Positions 43,931 to 52,715 of a stretch of 64,000 bases of DNA are shown here, one piece after another. The notes beneath the pieces were generated by a model. It searched no databases, had not been told where the DNA came from, and saw only the letters and a program-made list of their open reading frames with translations. The position numbers were made by a program, and so were the translations under genes. This stretch comes from MED-G105 sp965263305 (GTDB lineage Bacteria; Pseudomonadota; Alphaproteobacteria; Caulobacterales; Parvularculaceae), in contig OZ253666.1 of NCBI GenBank assembly GCA_965263305.1, positions 930,001-994,000 on the forward strand. The letters are read 5' to 3'. Each line of letters starts with the position of its first letter. Position 1 is the first letter of the stretch.

Positions 43931-44671
43931 TCACGACCGCACAGAAAACGGCGTAAAATTTGTCTCCGCGTCGTAGACGTCGACGCCTTCCGCCCGCTTC
44001 AAAAACGCTACCACACGATAAGTGACCGGGGTCAACACCACCTCCCATGCGACTTTCAGCGCGTAGTTCGTGACCAACACCGTGACAATCAGCTCATTCG
44101 ACCACACGCCGAAAAACGCCAACGGATAGAAGATGAGGCTGTCGACACCCTGCCCCACGACCGTCGACCCGATAGTGCGTTTCCATAAGCCTTTGCCTTC
44201 GCTCGCCACTTTCATCCGTGCCATGACAAAAGCATTAGTGAACTCGCCAGCCCATAGCGCCAGAACCGACGCCAACACGATGCGCGGGGCCTGACCAAAG
44301 TTGAGCGCGAAGGCCGTTTGGCGTGTGACGCCGCCGCCAATATCGGTGTTCCATCCGGGGTCAGGGGGCATGGCGGTGATGAACGCGGCCATGCCAGCGG
44401 CGAAGGCGGCGGCTGCAAACCCGGCCCAGATCACCCGACGCGCCCGGGCGTAGCCGTAAACCTCCGTCATGATGTCGCCGAGCACGTAAGACAAAGGAAA
44501 AAACAAAACGCCCGCGCCCAGGGAAAACCCAGCGACCGTCGCGACTTTGCCCGCCCCAATAATATTCGAGCAAACAATGATCACGCAGGTCGCCGCCATG
44601 GCGAAATCACAGTACCGGAAGCGATGTTGGGAGAGCGCGCTGCCCTGATCAATTTTTTCAATAGAAGTCAC
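43931..44671 (-). CDS. Queuosine precursor transporter (YhhQ/VUT family)
   Basis: This 246-aa protein has about six membrane helices and the family pattern: VCSNIIGAGKVATVAGFSLG, FPLSYVLGDIMTEVYGYARA, LWAGEFTNAFVMARMKVASE and GSTVVGQGVDSLIFYPLAFF. YhhQ-type proteins import queuosine precursors such as preQ0/preQ1 for tRNA modification. No preQ1 riboswitch is evident in the 137 bases upstream. It follows trmJ on the same strand, another tRNA-modification gene. Confidence 0.92.
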   Translation of the reverse strand: MTSIEKIDQGSALSQHRFRYCDFAMAATCVIIVCSNIIGAGKVATVAGFSLGAGVLFFPLSYVLGDIMTEVYGYARARRVIWAGFAAAAFAAGMAAFITAMPPDPGWNTDIGGGVTRQTAFALNFGQAPRIVLASVLALWAGEFTNAFVMARMKVASEGKGLWKRTIGSTVVGQGVDSLIFYPLAFFGVWSNELIVTVLVTNYALKVAWEVVLTPVTYRVVAFLKRAEGVDVYDAETNFTPFSVRS

Positions 44672-44808
44672 AGGCCGTCCCTACCATTAATCTCGCGTTT
44701 GCTCGCAATCTATTCCGTAAACTCATCAATGTACCGCCTGGAAAACCTTACGCATCGTCCGTATGCCTTCCCTGGAATGGGCTCAACACGATACAGCCTG
44801 TTGCTCTA

Positions 44809-45603
44809 TTACTTCAATTCGTCTTGGCGCCGCTTCTGGGAAAGCGCTTTGACCACGCCGCGCAACGAGCGGACTTCCCCCTCCGTCAGGCCAGCGCGTT
44901 GCAGCGCCGCTTTTAGGTTACGCTCCTTATGGGGTCGTCTTTCGGGCGGAAAAAAATAGCTCGTTTGCTCTAGCTCGCCAAAGAGGTGACCGATCAGCCC
45001 CTCGAAATCGGCCTTGCTCGCCGGGCTCACCGCTTGCAGATCGCCGGCCCACCCTTCGCGTCCCTCCGCCCGGGCCCATTCATAGGCGACGATGTTCACC
45101 GCTTGGGCGAGATTGAGGGAGGCGAAGGCGGGATTGACCGGAATGGAGATAATCCCATCGGCCTTTAAAATGTCGTCGTTCAGAAGGCCGCGCCGCTCGG
45201 CGCCGAAAAGGACGGCGCATTTCTGGCCCGCCGCCATGCGCTCGCGAAACGCCTTAGCCGCCGCCGCCGGGTCAAACACCGGCAGCAACATTTCACGAGG
45301 CCGCGCCGTCGTCGCCAACACATAGTGACAATCTTGAAGCGCCTCGGCCGTCGTCTGGCTGACCTCTGCGCGTTCCACCACCGCCAACGCGCCGGAGGCC
45401 ATGGCCACCGCTCGTTCATTGGGCCAACCATCGCGCGGATTGACGATGCGCAGGTTGGTGAGGCCGAAATTGAGCATGGCGCGGGCGGCCGCCCCGATAT
45501 TCTCCCCCATTTGAGGTTCCACCAGCACCACGGCAGGGCTCGGCCCTAACGCCTCCGGCGCGCCGCGATAGGCTGTCGTCTCAGGGGTTTGGTCGTCTTG
45601 CAT
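44809..45603 (-). CDS. trmJ: tRNA (cytidine/uridine-2'-O-)-methyltransferase TrmJ-like
   Basis: I start at the ATG at 45603 (MQDDQTPETTAYRGAPEALG); upstream in-frame sequence does not look coding. The 264-aa SPOUT-class enzyme shows VVLVEPQMGENIGAAARAML at the N-terminus, AVLFGAERRGLLNDDIL as the knot motif with the SAM-binding loop, and IPVNPAFASLNLAQAVNIVA as the last knot motif. E. coli TrmJ methylates the ribose of nucleotide 32 of several tRNAs. The C-terminal ~70 residues are a helical extension. No strong ribosome site was seen. Confidence 0.9.
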   Translation of the reverse strand: MQDDQTPETTAYRGAPEALGPSPAVVLVEPQMGENIGAAARAMLNFGLTNLRIVNPRDGWPNERAVAMASGALAVVERAEVSQTTAEALQDCHYVLATTARPREMLLPVFDPAAAAKAFRERMAAGQKCAVLFGAERRGLLNDDILKADGIISIPVNPAFASLNLAQAVNIVAYEWARAEGREGWAGDLQAVSPASKADFEGLIGHLFGELEQTSYFFPPERRPHKERNLKAALQRAGLTEGEVRSLRGVVKALSQKRRQDELK

Positions 45604-45876
45604 GATCACAAGGGGGTTAAGCGTCCCGACGCCGTCGCGCAAGATTGCCCAACTGGATCGATAAGGCGGGAAAGGGACCCGCAACCCCCGCCTCGAACAA
45701 AAAACTGTGTCCAACCTGAGAGTTTCGCCCCACCGCAGATAGTTCGCCTTTGCACCATGCCCATAGGTTGCTATAGCGAGCGTCGAAATCAACAAAACCA
45801 ACCCGGCGGATAGCGACGGCGCGGCGCTCTACTCTCAGCCTCGCCTAGGCCCCTGGCAAATCAATGCGGAGACCCC

Positions 45877-47091
45877 ATGGCTAAGATCAAAGTCGATAAC
45901 CCGATCGTCGAAATGGACGGCGATGAGATGACCCGGATCATCTGGCAGATGATTAAGGACAAACTCATCCATCCCTATCTCGACATCGATCTGAAATATT
46001 TCGATTTGGGGATCGAAGCGCGGGACAAGACCGACGATCAAATCACCATTGACGCCGCAAACGCCACGAAGGAATACGGCGTCGCCGTCAAATGCGCCAC
46101 CATCACCCCGGATGAGGCCCGCGTTGAAGAATTCAACCTGAAGAAAATGTGGCGCTCGCCAAACGGCACGATCCGCAACATTCTTGGCGGCGTTGTCTTC
46201 CGTGAGCCGATCATCATCTCTAACGTGCCGCGCCTGGTGCCCGGTTGGACGCAGCCCATCATCATCGGCCGTCACGCCTTTGGTGATCAATATCGCTCAA
46301 CGGATATGCTGTTCCCCGGCAAGGGCAAGCTGACCCTGAAATGGACCGGCGACGACGGCGAGGTCATCGAAGAGGAAGTGTTCGACGCCCCATCCTCCGG
46401 CATCTATATGGGCATGTACAACCTCGACGCCTCCATCCGGGATTTCGCCCGCGCCTGCTTCAACTATGGCGTCATGCGTCAGTATCCGGTTTATCTGTCG
46501 ACGAAGAACACCATCCTCAAGAAATATGATGGCCGCTTCAAAGACATCTTCGCCGAAGTCTATGAGACGGAATTCAAAGACGAGTTCGCCAAGTTCAAAG
46601 GCACTTATGAGCACCGTCTTATCGACGATATGGTCGCGGCCTGCATGAAATGGTCCGGCGGGTATGTTTGGGCGTGTAAGAACTACGACGGCGACGTGCA
46701 GTCCGATACGGTCGCCCAAGGCTTCGGCTCCCTCGGGCTCATGACCTCCGTGTTGATGACGCCGGATGGTAAAACGGTTGAGGCCGAAGCCGCCCACGGC
46801 ACCGTCACCCGCCACTACCGCCAGCATCAAAAGGGCGAAGCCACCTCCACCAACTCCATCGCCTCCATGTACGCGTGGACCCGCGGCCTGACCTATCGCG
46901 GCAAGCAGGACGGCAATGAAGAGCTCATCAAGTTCGCCACCACGCTGGAAGAGACCATCATCAAAACGGTGGAAGCCGGGTTCATGACGAAAGACCTCGC
47001 GCTCCTCATTGGTGCGGAACAGCAATGGCAATCAACGGAAGGCTTCATCGAGAAAGTCGACGAGCGTTTCCGCGAAGCCATGGGCAAGTAA
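45877..47091 (+). CDS. icd: NADP-dependent isocitrate dehydrogenase (dimeric, eukaryote-like)
   Basis: This 404-aa TCA-cycle enzyme oxidises isocitrate to 2-oxoglutarate. It begins VDNPIVEMDGDEMTRIIWQM, typical of the dimeric type found in alphaproteobacteria and eukaryotes. Substrate-binding residues are in KMWRSPNGTIRNILGG, the catalytic Lys and Tyr region in VYLSTKNTILKKYDGRF, and the metal and cofactor segments in IDDMVAACMKWSGGYVWACK, NYDGDVQSDTVAQG and EAAHGTVTRHYRQH. The length is normal. The start ATG follows GGAG by about 6 bases, and a terminator follows the gene. Confidence 0.96.
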   Translation: MAKIKVDNPIVEMDGDEMTRIIWQMIKDKLIHPYLDIDLKYFDLGIEARDKTDDQITIDAANATKEYGVAVKCATITPDEARVEEFNLKKMWRSPNGTIRNILGGVVFREPIIISNVPRLVPGWTQPIIIGRHAFGDQYRSTDMLFPGKGKLTLKWTGDDGEVIEEEVFDAPSSGIYMGMYNLDASIRDFARACFNYGVMRQYPVYLSTKNTILKKYDGRFKDIFAEVYETEFKDEFAKFKGTYEHRLIDDMVAACMKWSGGYVWACKNYDGDVQSDTVAQGFGSLGLMTSVLMTPDGKTVEAEAAHGTVTRHYRQHQKGEATSTNSIASMYAWTRGLTYRGKQDGNEELIKFATTLEETIIKTVEAGFMTKDLALLIGAEQQWQSTEGFIEKVDERFREAMGK

Positions 47092-47143
47092 GAACAAGGG
47101 ACCCAGCGCGGGAGACCGCCTTTTCGCGCGACCCATTCCATCG

Positions 47144-47177
47144 GCCGCATTCGGGCATGCCCCGGATGCGGCTTTTT
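47144..47177 (+). terminator. Rho-independent terminator of icd
   Basis: GCCGCAT (47144-47150) pairs with ATGCGGC (47166-47172), extended inside by TCGGG/CCCGG, followed by five Ts. It begins about 50 bases after the icd stop. Confidence 0.75.
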
Positions 47178-47239
47178 GTTGGGGTTTGTTCTGAACAACC
47201 CCAAACGGGGCGGCGGTGTGGAATTAGCGCAGTAGGGGT

Positions 47240-49990
47240 TTAGGTGCGCGCACCCTTCGTTATGTTTTTAATGTCTTTGTCGCTAAAGCCTTCGTAACGA
47301 GCACCAGTTTGCTTGTCCTCAACCTCATCCATCAGAATACTGCGGATCTCGGTTGCATCGTTGAACGGGTGAAGCGCAAACGGCAAGGCTTTAAGGCCTT
47401 TTTCGTCTTTGATTTTGTTTCCGATAAGCGTCACCCATTCCGGCGTTTCCGTCAGGAGATCGGCGACATGGGGGAAGCGCTGTTCCAGGATTGTCCACCG
47501 CGCCAGTTTTGCCGAACTCATCCGCGTCCCTTCAATAATGTCGATTGACTGGCGGAAGGCGAAGGCATTCACCATCCGCTTCATGACGCGCGGATTATCG
47601 GGGAGGAATTGCCTGAACTGTACCAGCAAATGAACCCGCTCGCGCTCAGCCGACCGGGACTGCGTTAACAGTTTAACATACGCGGCGCGGGTGACCGGAT
47701 CAGCATTTGTTTCGGTCTCTTCCCGCACGCGATCCCAAGTGACCACCCCATCCCGATCGAGGATTTCTTCCTGACGTTTTTCGATCGCTTCTGTCGTGAC
47801 GATCGCCGGCGCAGATATCGCCGCGCCCGTCGCATCATCGGGCGAATTCAAAAGTCCTCGCCAGAATCGGTCGCGAACTTCCGCCCCCATGCCGGGCAGC
47901 GGCGTCGAGGCCTGAAACAGTTTCTCCAGAAACAAATAACCAATGGGCTGGCCGTCCGACCCGACATGTTTCGAAAAGGCGTCGTAACGCTGGCGAAAAC
48001 TGGATCGGATCCAGGCCCGGTCCGCCGCGACGACATAAAAGACATTGTGATGCCGGAAGGAGGTTTGGATCCCTTCCAGCAAGGTCACGACAAAATCTGC
48101 GCTGCACCGGTCTAGGTCATCAATGAAAATGCAAATCGGTCGTTCCGCATTATGCGCCAACCGGCGGAAGACGGACGAAATCCGTTTTAATGGATCGTTC
48201 GACAATTCAAAGTAAAACGTCGCATTGTTGACGCCGCCAAAAATCAATGCCCGCCCCGCCACTAAAAAAGCGCCAAAGGATGTCATGATCAGTCCAATGA
48301 ACTTTAACCCTTCCTGAATACCACCGCTTACGAACCCACCAAAGGCGACGAACAATAGGAGGGCGGTAAAGGCGATTGTCACCGGCAACCAATCAGAAAT
48401 CAGTTTCCAGAAGAACCACTCGACACGTACGCGTCGCGCGGCGCTGAGCGCCTCGTCCTGTTCTTCGCGCGCGAGGATGCCAGCGTCGATCTCAACATCC
48501 TCTGGGAGCGCTGGAAGCGTTTCACCGGCGGGGTCATTTTCCTCCCTATGCTTGATATTTGGCCGCAGATCGAATGCCAACTTTTCTTTCTCTGACGCGG
48601 CGCGATCCAGCCGTTCGAGGATCGCCAAGCGCATTTCCTCAATCATTGGCCACCAGGGTAATTTTCGCCGCTCATGCTCCCAGGCATTAAAATCGACGAT
48701 GACCCATTCATCGGATACGAGCCCGGCGCCCGAATGGGGTACCGTATTCGATTTTTGGTCTTCGATGTAACCGATCACACCGATGGCCATGCGTTGGACG
48801 TCCGCCCAAAATTTATAAAGCGCGTCTTGCAGTCGAAAGAATTTAACCCGTTTCTTTTGATCCTTCGGCCGCCCGTTATCCATGATTTTCCACATTAGGC
48901 GGAGAACGGAGCTTTTACCGGCGCCCCAGGGCGCATGGAGATGGAGGGCGAAACCATCAATCGCGTCTTCATCGCGGGCCGTGTTTAAAAGATCCACCAG
49001 CGCTTCAGCGAAGGGTTCGCGACCCAATTCGTCTTTGTCGGTAGCTTCATCCGTTTGCAATTCAGTGATTAGATCTGTTGTCGCCCGCGCAGGCGTCGCT
49101 GGAGTATCTGACGACTGAGTTGGCGGCTCAACACCCGCAAACGCCCCATCCTTCCAGCCGACAATCTCGGCGATGTCCGCCATGATCTGATCGCCAGAGC
49201 GGTCGTTGGTAACCCGCCAGAAGGCATCATTTTTTTGGATGAGGTCGAGGGCAACCTTCTCGCCAAAGGGCGCGCGCGGTTCGACGCCTTCTCCGCTGGG
49301 CGCCACGAGGCGGTACCAGGCGGGGATTAAACCCCACTGGCCTTTCGTCGCGCGATCGGTCTTTTCAAACCGCGTTATCGCCTCTTCAATTTCATTCGGC
49401 CGGGAACGGGTTCCGAGCAAAAACCCGCCGGAGGGTAACTGCGCCATCCAGAGGGACTGACGCCAAAGCCCATCGGCGTCACCAAATGCACACCAAGCGG
49501 CGTCGGCGGCAGCGTAGGCGGCGTCGGCGTAGACGGCGGCGTTGGCGGCGTTGGCAGCGTTGGCGGCATTGGCGGCGGCGTAGGCGGCGTTGGCGGCGGC
49601 GTTGGCAGCGTTGGCGGCGGCGGTGGCGGCGGCGTCTCCGGCGGCGAAGGCGGCAGCTTCTCCGGCGGCGTTCGCGGCGTTGGCGGCGTTGGCGGCATCC
49701 CTACCGATTTTATCAAGAACATCCAAGTTGGCGACTAAAAGGTTACTGACAATTGACGCGCGCCATGACGCCAAAACTAAGTGCTCTCGCACGAGGGATG
49801 TCTGTTCTTTGATTTCCGGCTCGATCTCGAAAATCGAAAACGCCACCGGGAACACGCGCAGCGCGGCGCGGTGGGCAATCACCCGGCTCCACTTGGACGG
49901 CTTATCCTTCAGCCACGCTTTAAACGCGTCTTTATCTTCAAATTCCAGCGGCCACGGATCTTTGCCCTTTTCGTTTTCCGCCTCGGCCAT
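47240..49990 (-). CDS. KAP-family P-loop NTPase with Ala/Asn repeat region
   Basis: This 916-aa protein has a KAP P-loop domain. Walker A is HAPWGAGKSSVLR near residue 355, and Walker B is ICIFIDDLDRC near residue 623. Between them are two membrane helices (about 535-590, VTIAFTALLLFVAFGGFVSG and FGAFLVAGRALIFGG), as usual for KAP proteins. Residues about 92-170 are an Ala/Asn-rich low-complexity tract (AANAANAAGEAAAFAAGDAA and similar). The N-terminal ~90 residues and the region around DGLWRQSLWMAQLPSGGFLL look folded. KAP NTPases are known from phage exclusion (PifA) and animal ARMS/Kidins220, and are frequent in bacterial defence islands. The gene is divergent from a small membrane protein and recQ. 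Its function here is not proven. Confidence 0.85.
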   Translation of the reverse strand: MAEAENEKGKDPWPLEFEDKDAFKAWLKDKPSKWSRVIAHRAALRVFPVAFSIFEIEPEIKEQTSLVREHLVLASWRASIVSNLLVANLDVLDKIGRDAANAANAANAAGEAAAFAAGDAAATAAANAANAAANAAYAAANAANAANAANAAVYADAAYAAADAAWCAFGDADGLWRQSLWMAQLPSGGFLLGTRSRPNEIEEAITRFEKTDRATKGQWGLIPAWYRLVAPSGEGVEPRAPFGEKVALDLIQKNDAFWRVTNDRSGDQIMADIAEIVGWKDGAFAGVEPPTQSSDTPATPARATTDLITELQTDEATDKDELGREPFAEALVDLLNTARDEDAIDGFALHLHAPWGAGKSSVLRLMWKIMDNGRPKDQKKRVKFFRLQDALYKFWADVQRMAIGVIGYIEDQKSNTVPHSGAGLVSDEWVIVDFNAWEHERRKLPWWPMIEEMRLAILERLDRAASEKEKLAFDLRPNIKHREENDPAGETLPALPEDVEIDAGILAREEQDEALSAARRVRVEWFFWKLISDWLPVTIAFTALLLFVAFGGFVSGGIQEGLKFIGLIMTSFGAFLVAGRALIFGGVNNATFYFELSNDPLKRISSVFRRLAHNAERPICIFIDDLDRCSADFVVTLLEGIQTSFRHHNVFYVVAADRAWIRSSFRQRYDAFSKHVGSDGQPIGYLFLEKLFQASTPLPGMGAEVRDRFWRGLLNSPDDATGAAISAPAIVTTEAIEKRQEEILDRDGVVTWDRVREETETNADPVTRAAYVKLLTQSRSAERERVHLLVQFRQFLPDNPRVMKRMVNAFAFRQSIDIIEGTRMSSAKLARWTILEQRFPHVADLLTETPEWVTLIGNKIKDEKGLKALPFALHPFNDATEIRSILMDEVEDKQTGARYEGFSDKDIKNITKGART
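49490..49710 (-). repeat. GCC/AAC trinucleotide-based repeat coding an Ala/Asn tract
   Basis: On the minus strand GCC, GCT and AAC codons alternate in imperfect 6- to 9-base units over about 220 bases inside the KAP gene. Units are multiples of three, so length changes would keep the frame. The tract also creates long open frames in other directions that should be ignored. Confidence 0.75.
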
Positions 49991-50236
49991 GGTTTAACGC
50001 CCCCCAAATTGGACCCCCATCTGGAGCCCCCATGTTTTTCTTTATCCTACCCCCGACTTGGCGTTCGGGCAAAAGCGGCGCGCCCTTTGGAAACAAAGGG
50101 CGTACAAACCACCGCGTTTCATACAATAAAAGCTTCATTGGCCGAGCGGTGATCACGCCTTTATAAGAGGTGATCGGTATTGTCCGCGCGATCCGCGGCC
50201 GGGTTGGGCGCCGCCATGGGGCCATGGGGAGACGAG

Positions 50237-50740
50237 ATGGAGCAGATCCTGCAGATTGTTGGGCCGGCGATCGCCCTTGCCGGGTTGATCATTGGCGTGT
50301 GGAAATATTTCGACGGGCGCACCACCCAACGGCGCGACGCCGCCGCCCGCCAATTGGAGATCCACCGCCAGGAATTGAACGGGTGGACTGAGAAGGTTGT
50401 GCCCCTGCTTTCTGATGCGGTTGACCTGCGCCTCGCCGATAATGTTGATACGGATGATTTTGTTGAACGGCGCCGGCATATCCGTCACGAGTTGAACACG
50501 CTGTGCGATCAGGGGGATATCCTCATCGGTTCCTTCGGGGCGCCGGCGGCGTTGACGGTGACCAAAAAGCTGAAAGCGATCACCAACGGGACCATGGCCA
50601 ACGCCGAGTTCCTGCCCCCGGCGGAGATGGGCGGGGCGCGATTTAAACAAGCCGAAACCTTGCGCGCCGAGATCAGGGCTTTCAAAACCCTGGTGTCCGA
50701 GGCGTTGAGCGCGCTCAACGAAAAACATCTCGGCAAGTGA
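50237..50740 (+). CDS. Small membrane-anchored hypothetical protein
   Basis: The start at 50237 (MEQILQIVGPAIALAGLIIG) has GGGGAG at 50226-50231, 5 bases upstream. The 167-aa product has one N-terminal membrane helix, then a helical cytoplasmic domain (RTTQRRDAAARQLEIHRQEL, LRLADNVDTDDFVERRRHIR, and a coiled C-terminus). No family was recognised. The all-helical, charged body after a single helix resembles small signalling or adaptor proteins. It lies 246 bases from the divergent KAP gene and about 100 bases before recQ on the same strand. Confidence 0.6.
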   Translation: MEQILQIVGPAIALAGLIIGVWKYFDGRTTQRRDAAARQLEIHRQELNGWTEKVVPLLSDAVDLRLADNVDTDDFVERRRHIRHELNTLCDQGDILIGSFGAPAALTVTKKLKAITNGTMANAEFLPPAEMGGARFKQAETLRAEIRAFKTLVSEALSALNEKHLGK

Positions 50741-50751
50741 GCGCCCCACCA

Positions 50752-50790
50752 TGGGCGATGGGAGATGGGAGATGGGCGATGGGAGTTGGG
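50752..50790 (+). repeat. Heptanucleotide repeat / G-quadruplex motif upstream of recQ
   Basis: Six GGG runs start at 50753, 50760, 50767, 50774, 50781 and 50788, exactly every 7 bases, separated by the 4-base spacers CGAT, AGAT, AGAT, CGAT and AGTT. The array lies 51 bases before the recQ ATG on the coding strand, so both DNA and mRNA could fold. The unit is a degenerate GATGGGM tandem repeat. Confidence 0.8.
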
Positions 50791-50840
50791 CGTCAGCGCG
50801 CGGGCTTTGAATCCCCCCCGAACCCGTGGCACAAGGCGCC

Positions 50841-52661
50841 ATGACCGCCGCCACGACCCAACGCACCAGCGCCAGTGAACCGCCCCGCGCCGCCCTGAAG
50901 CGGTTATTCGGGTTTGACGGGTTTCGCCCGGGCCAGGCCGACATCGTCGACCGGGTGATGAAGCGCCAGAACGTGCTGGCAGTCATGCCAACGGGCGCCG
51001 GCAAAAGCCTTTGCTATCAATTGCCAGCGGCGCTGAGCGAGGGGGTGACCATTGTCATCTCCCCCCTCATCGCGCTGATGGACAATCAGTTGGCGCAGCT
51101 AAACACGCTGGGCCTCGCCGCCGGCGCCGTTCATTCCAACCGCCCGCGCGAACAAAGCGTCGCCGATTGGCGACGGGTGCAAGAGGGCGCTTGCAAGTTG
51201 TTCTATATGGCGCCGGAACGGCTAATGACCGAGCGGATGATTACGGCCCTAAAAGATGTGCCCGTGGCCCGATTTGTGGTGGACGAGGCCCATTGCGTTA
51301 GCCAATGGGGACATGATTTCCGCCCGGATTACCTCGCCCTGTCGGAGATCCGGACCCATTTCCCCAACACGCCCGTCGCGGCTTTTACAGCGACAGCCGA
51401 TGAACGCACGCGCGGTGAAATCGTCGAGCGCCTATTGGGGCGCGACGCCCATGTCACGGTCCATGGGTTTGATCGGCCGAATATCGACATCGCCGTTGAA
51501 GAAAAAACCGACGCGAAGAAACAAATCCTTTCGCTGATTGATGAGCATAAAGACGAACAAGGCATCGTCTATTGCTTATCTCGCAAAGAAACCGAGGACA
51601 TCGCCGATCACATCAACGCCCATGGCCGCCGCGCGGCCGCCTATCATGCGGGTCTTCCGCCTGAAGAACGCACCGCCCGCCTCAACGCCTTTTTGACGGA
51701 GCCAGACCTCATCATCGTCGCAACGGTCGCTTTTGGCATGGGGATCGACAAACCGGATATTCGCTTTGTGTTTCACTACACGCTGCCGTCATCTATGGAG
51801 GCCTATTATCAGGAACTCGGCCGCGCCGGGCGCGACGGGGCGCCCGCCCGGGCCGTCTTGCTCTATGGCGCGGGCGACGGCGCGCGACGGCGACGCCTCA
51901 TCAATATGAACAGCGAGAACGAGAACAACACGGCCGGGCGCGCTGACCATGCGCGCCTTGATGATCTCATTGGATATTGCGAAGGCGTGCAATGCCGCCG
52001 GGCGGCCCTCCTCGCCTATTTCGGCGAAACCCTAAAGGAATGCGCCGGCTGCGATATCTGTCGTAACCCGCCCCAAATGCAGCCAGCAGCGTCGGAGGCG
52101 CGCCTGGTCCTCCAGGCGGTCGAAGAAAGCGGGCAGATGTTTGGGCCGGCCTTTATCATCGACATTCTACGCGGCGCGGACACGGAAAAAGTGCGCCAGA
52201 AGAACGCGAATTTGTTCGCCTCTTACGCCAAGGGTAAAGACCATACCGGCCAGAGTTGGCGCGCCGTTATCCGTCAGATGATCTCGGCAGATCTTCTGGA
52301 GGCGGATCATGAATATGGGGGCTTACGGTTAGGACAAGCAGCGCAAGATGTGGGCGCCATTAAAGACTTCGCCATCCGCCAGCAGACGACCAAACGCGCG
52401 ACACGTCAACGCGCCGAAAAAGCTCTGCCCAAGGGCGCGTCGGAAGCGCTCTATCAGGCGTTAAAAGCCCACCGCCTGGCCTTAGCGCAGGAGCGCAATG
52501 TGCCGGCCTATGTTATCTTTACGGATCGTTCCCTGATGGACATGGCGTTAAAGAAACCAACGAATGAACGAGATTTCGGTCAAGTCTTCGGCGTCGGCGC
52601 CGCGAAGGTGCGGGACTTTGCAGAGAGTTTTTTACCCGTTATAGCGGCCCATCGGGATTAG
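50841..52661 (+). CDS. recQ: ATP-dependent DNA helicase RecQ
   Basis: I start at the ATG at 50841 (MTAATTQRTSASEPPRAALK), preceded by AAGG. The 606-aa protein has helicase motif I (MPTGAGKSLCYQLPA, about residue 49), the DEAH box with aromatic loop (DEAHCVSQWGHDFRP, about 148), motif V/VI (VAFGMGIDKPDIRFV, YYQELGRAGRDGAPAR), four zinc cysteines (about 377-408, CEGVQCRR and CAGCDICRNPP), the RQC winged helix and a C-terminal HRDC domain (about 530-606). RecQ unwinds forks, D-loops and G-quadruplexes during recombination repair. A six-run G-quadruplex motif sits in its leader. Confidence 0.95.
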   Translation: MTAATTQRTSASEPPRAALKRLFGFDGFRPGQADIVDRVMKRQNVLAVMPTGAGKSLCYQLPAALSEGVTIVISPLIALMDNQLAQLNTLGLAAGAVHSNRPREQSVADWRRVQEGACKLFYMAPERLMTERMITALKDVPVARFVVDEAHCVSQWGHDFRPDYLALSEIRTHFPNTPVAAFTATADERTRGEIVERLLGRDAHVTVHGFDRPNIDIAVEEKTDAKKQILSLIDEHKDEQGIVYCLSRKETEDIADHINAHGRRAAAYHAGLPPEERTARLNAFLTEPDLIIVATVAFGMGIDKPDIRFVFHYTLPSSMEAYYQELGRAGRDGAPARAVLLYGAGDGARRRRLINMNSENENNTAGRADHARLDDLIGYCEGVQCRRAALLAYFGETLKECAGCDICRNPPQMQPAASEARLVLQAVEESGQMFGPAFIIDILRGADTEKVRQKNANLFASYAKGKDHTGQSWRAVIRQMISADLLEADHEYGGLRLGQAAQDVGAIKDFAIRQQTTKRATRQRAEKALPKGASEALYQALKAHRLALAQERNVPAYVIFTDRSLMDMALKKPTNERDFGQVFGVGAAKVRDFAESFLPVIAAHRD

Positions 52662-52715
52662 CAATATCGTGTACGGAAATCATAGGCGCAGCGTTAACTC
52701 AGAAATATAGCAAGC

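Noticed and set aside
46297..47031. Minus-strand frame of 244 codons opposite icd
   Set aside because: It is a shadow of the strongly conserved icd gene, and its composition follows icd codon bias.
49486..49997. Long plus-strand frames rich in Arg or Ala over the KAP repeat
   Set aside because: They are mirror frames of the GCC/AAC repeat in the KAP gene. They have no ribosome site and low-complexity content.
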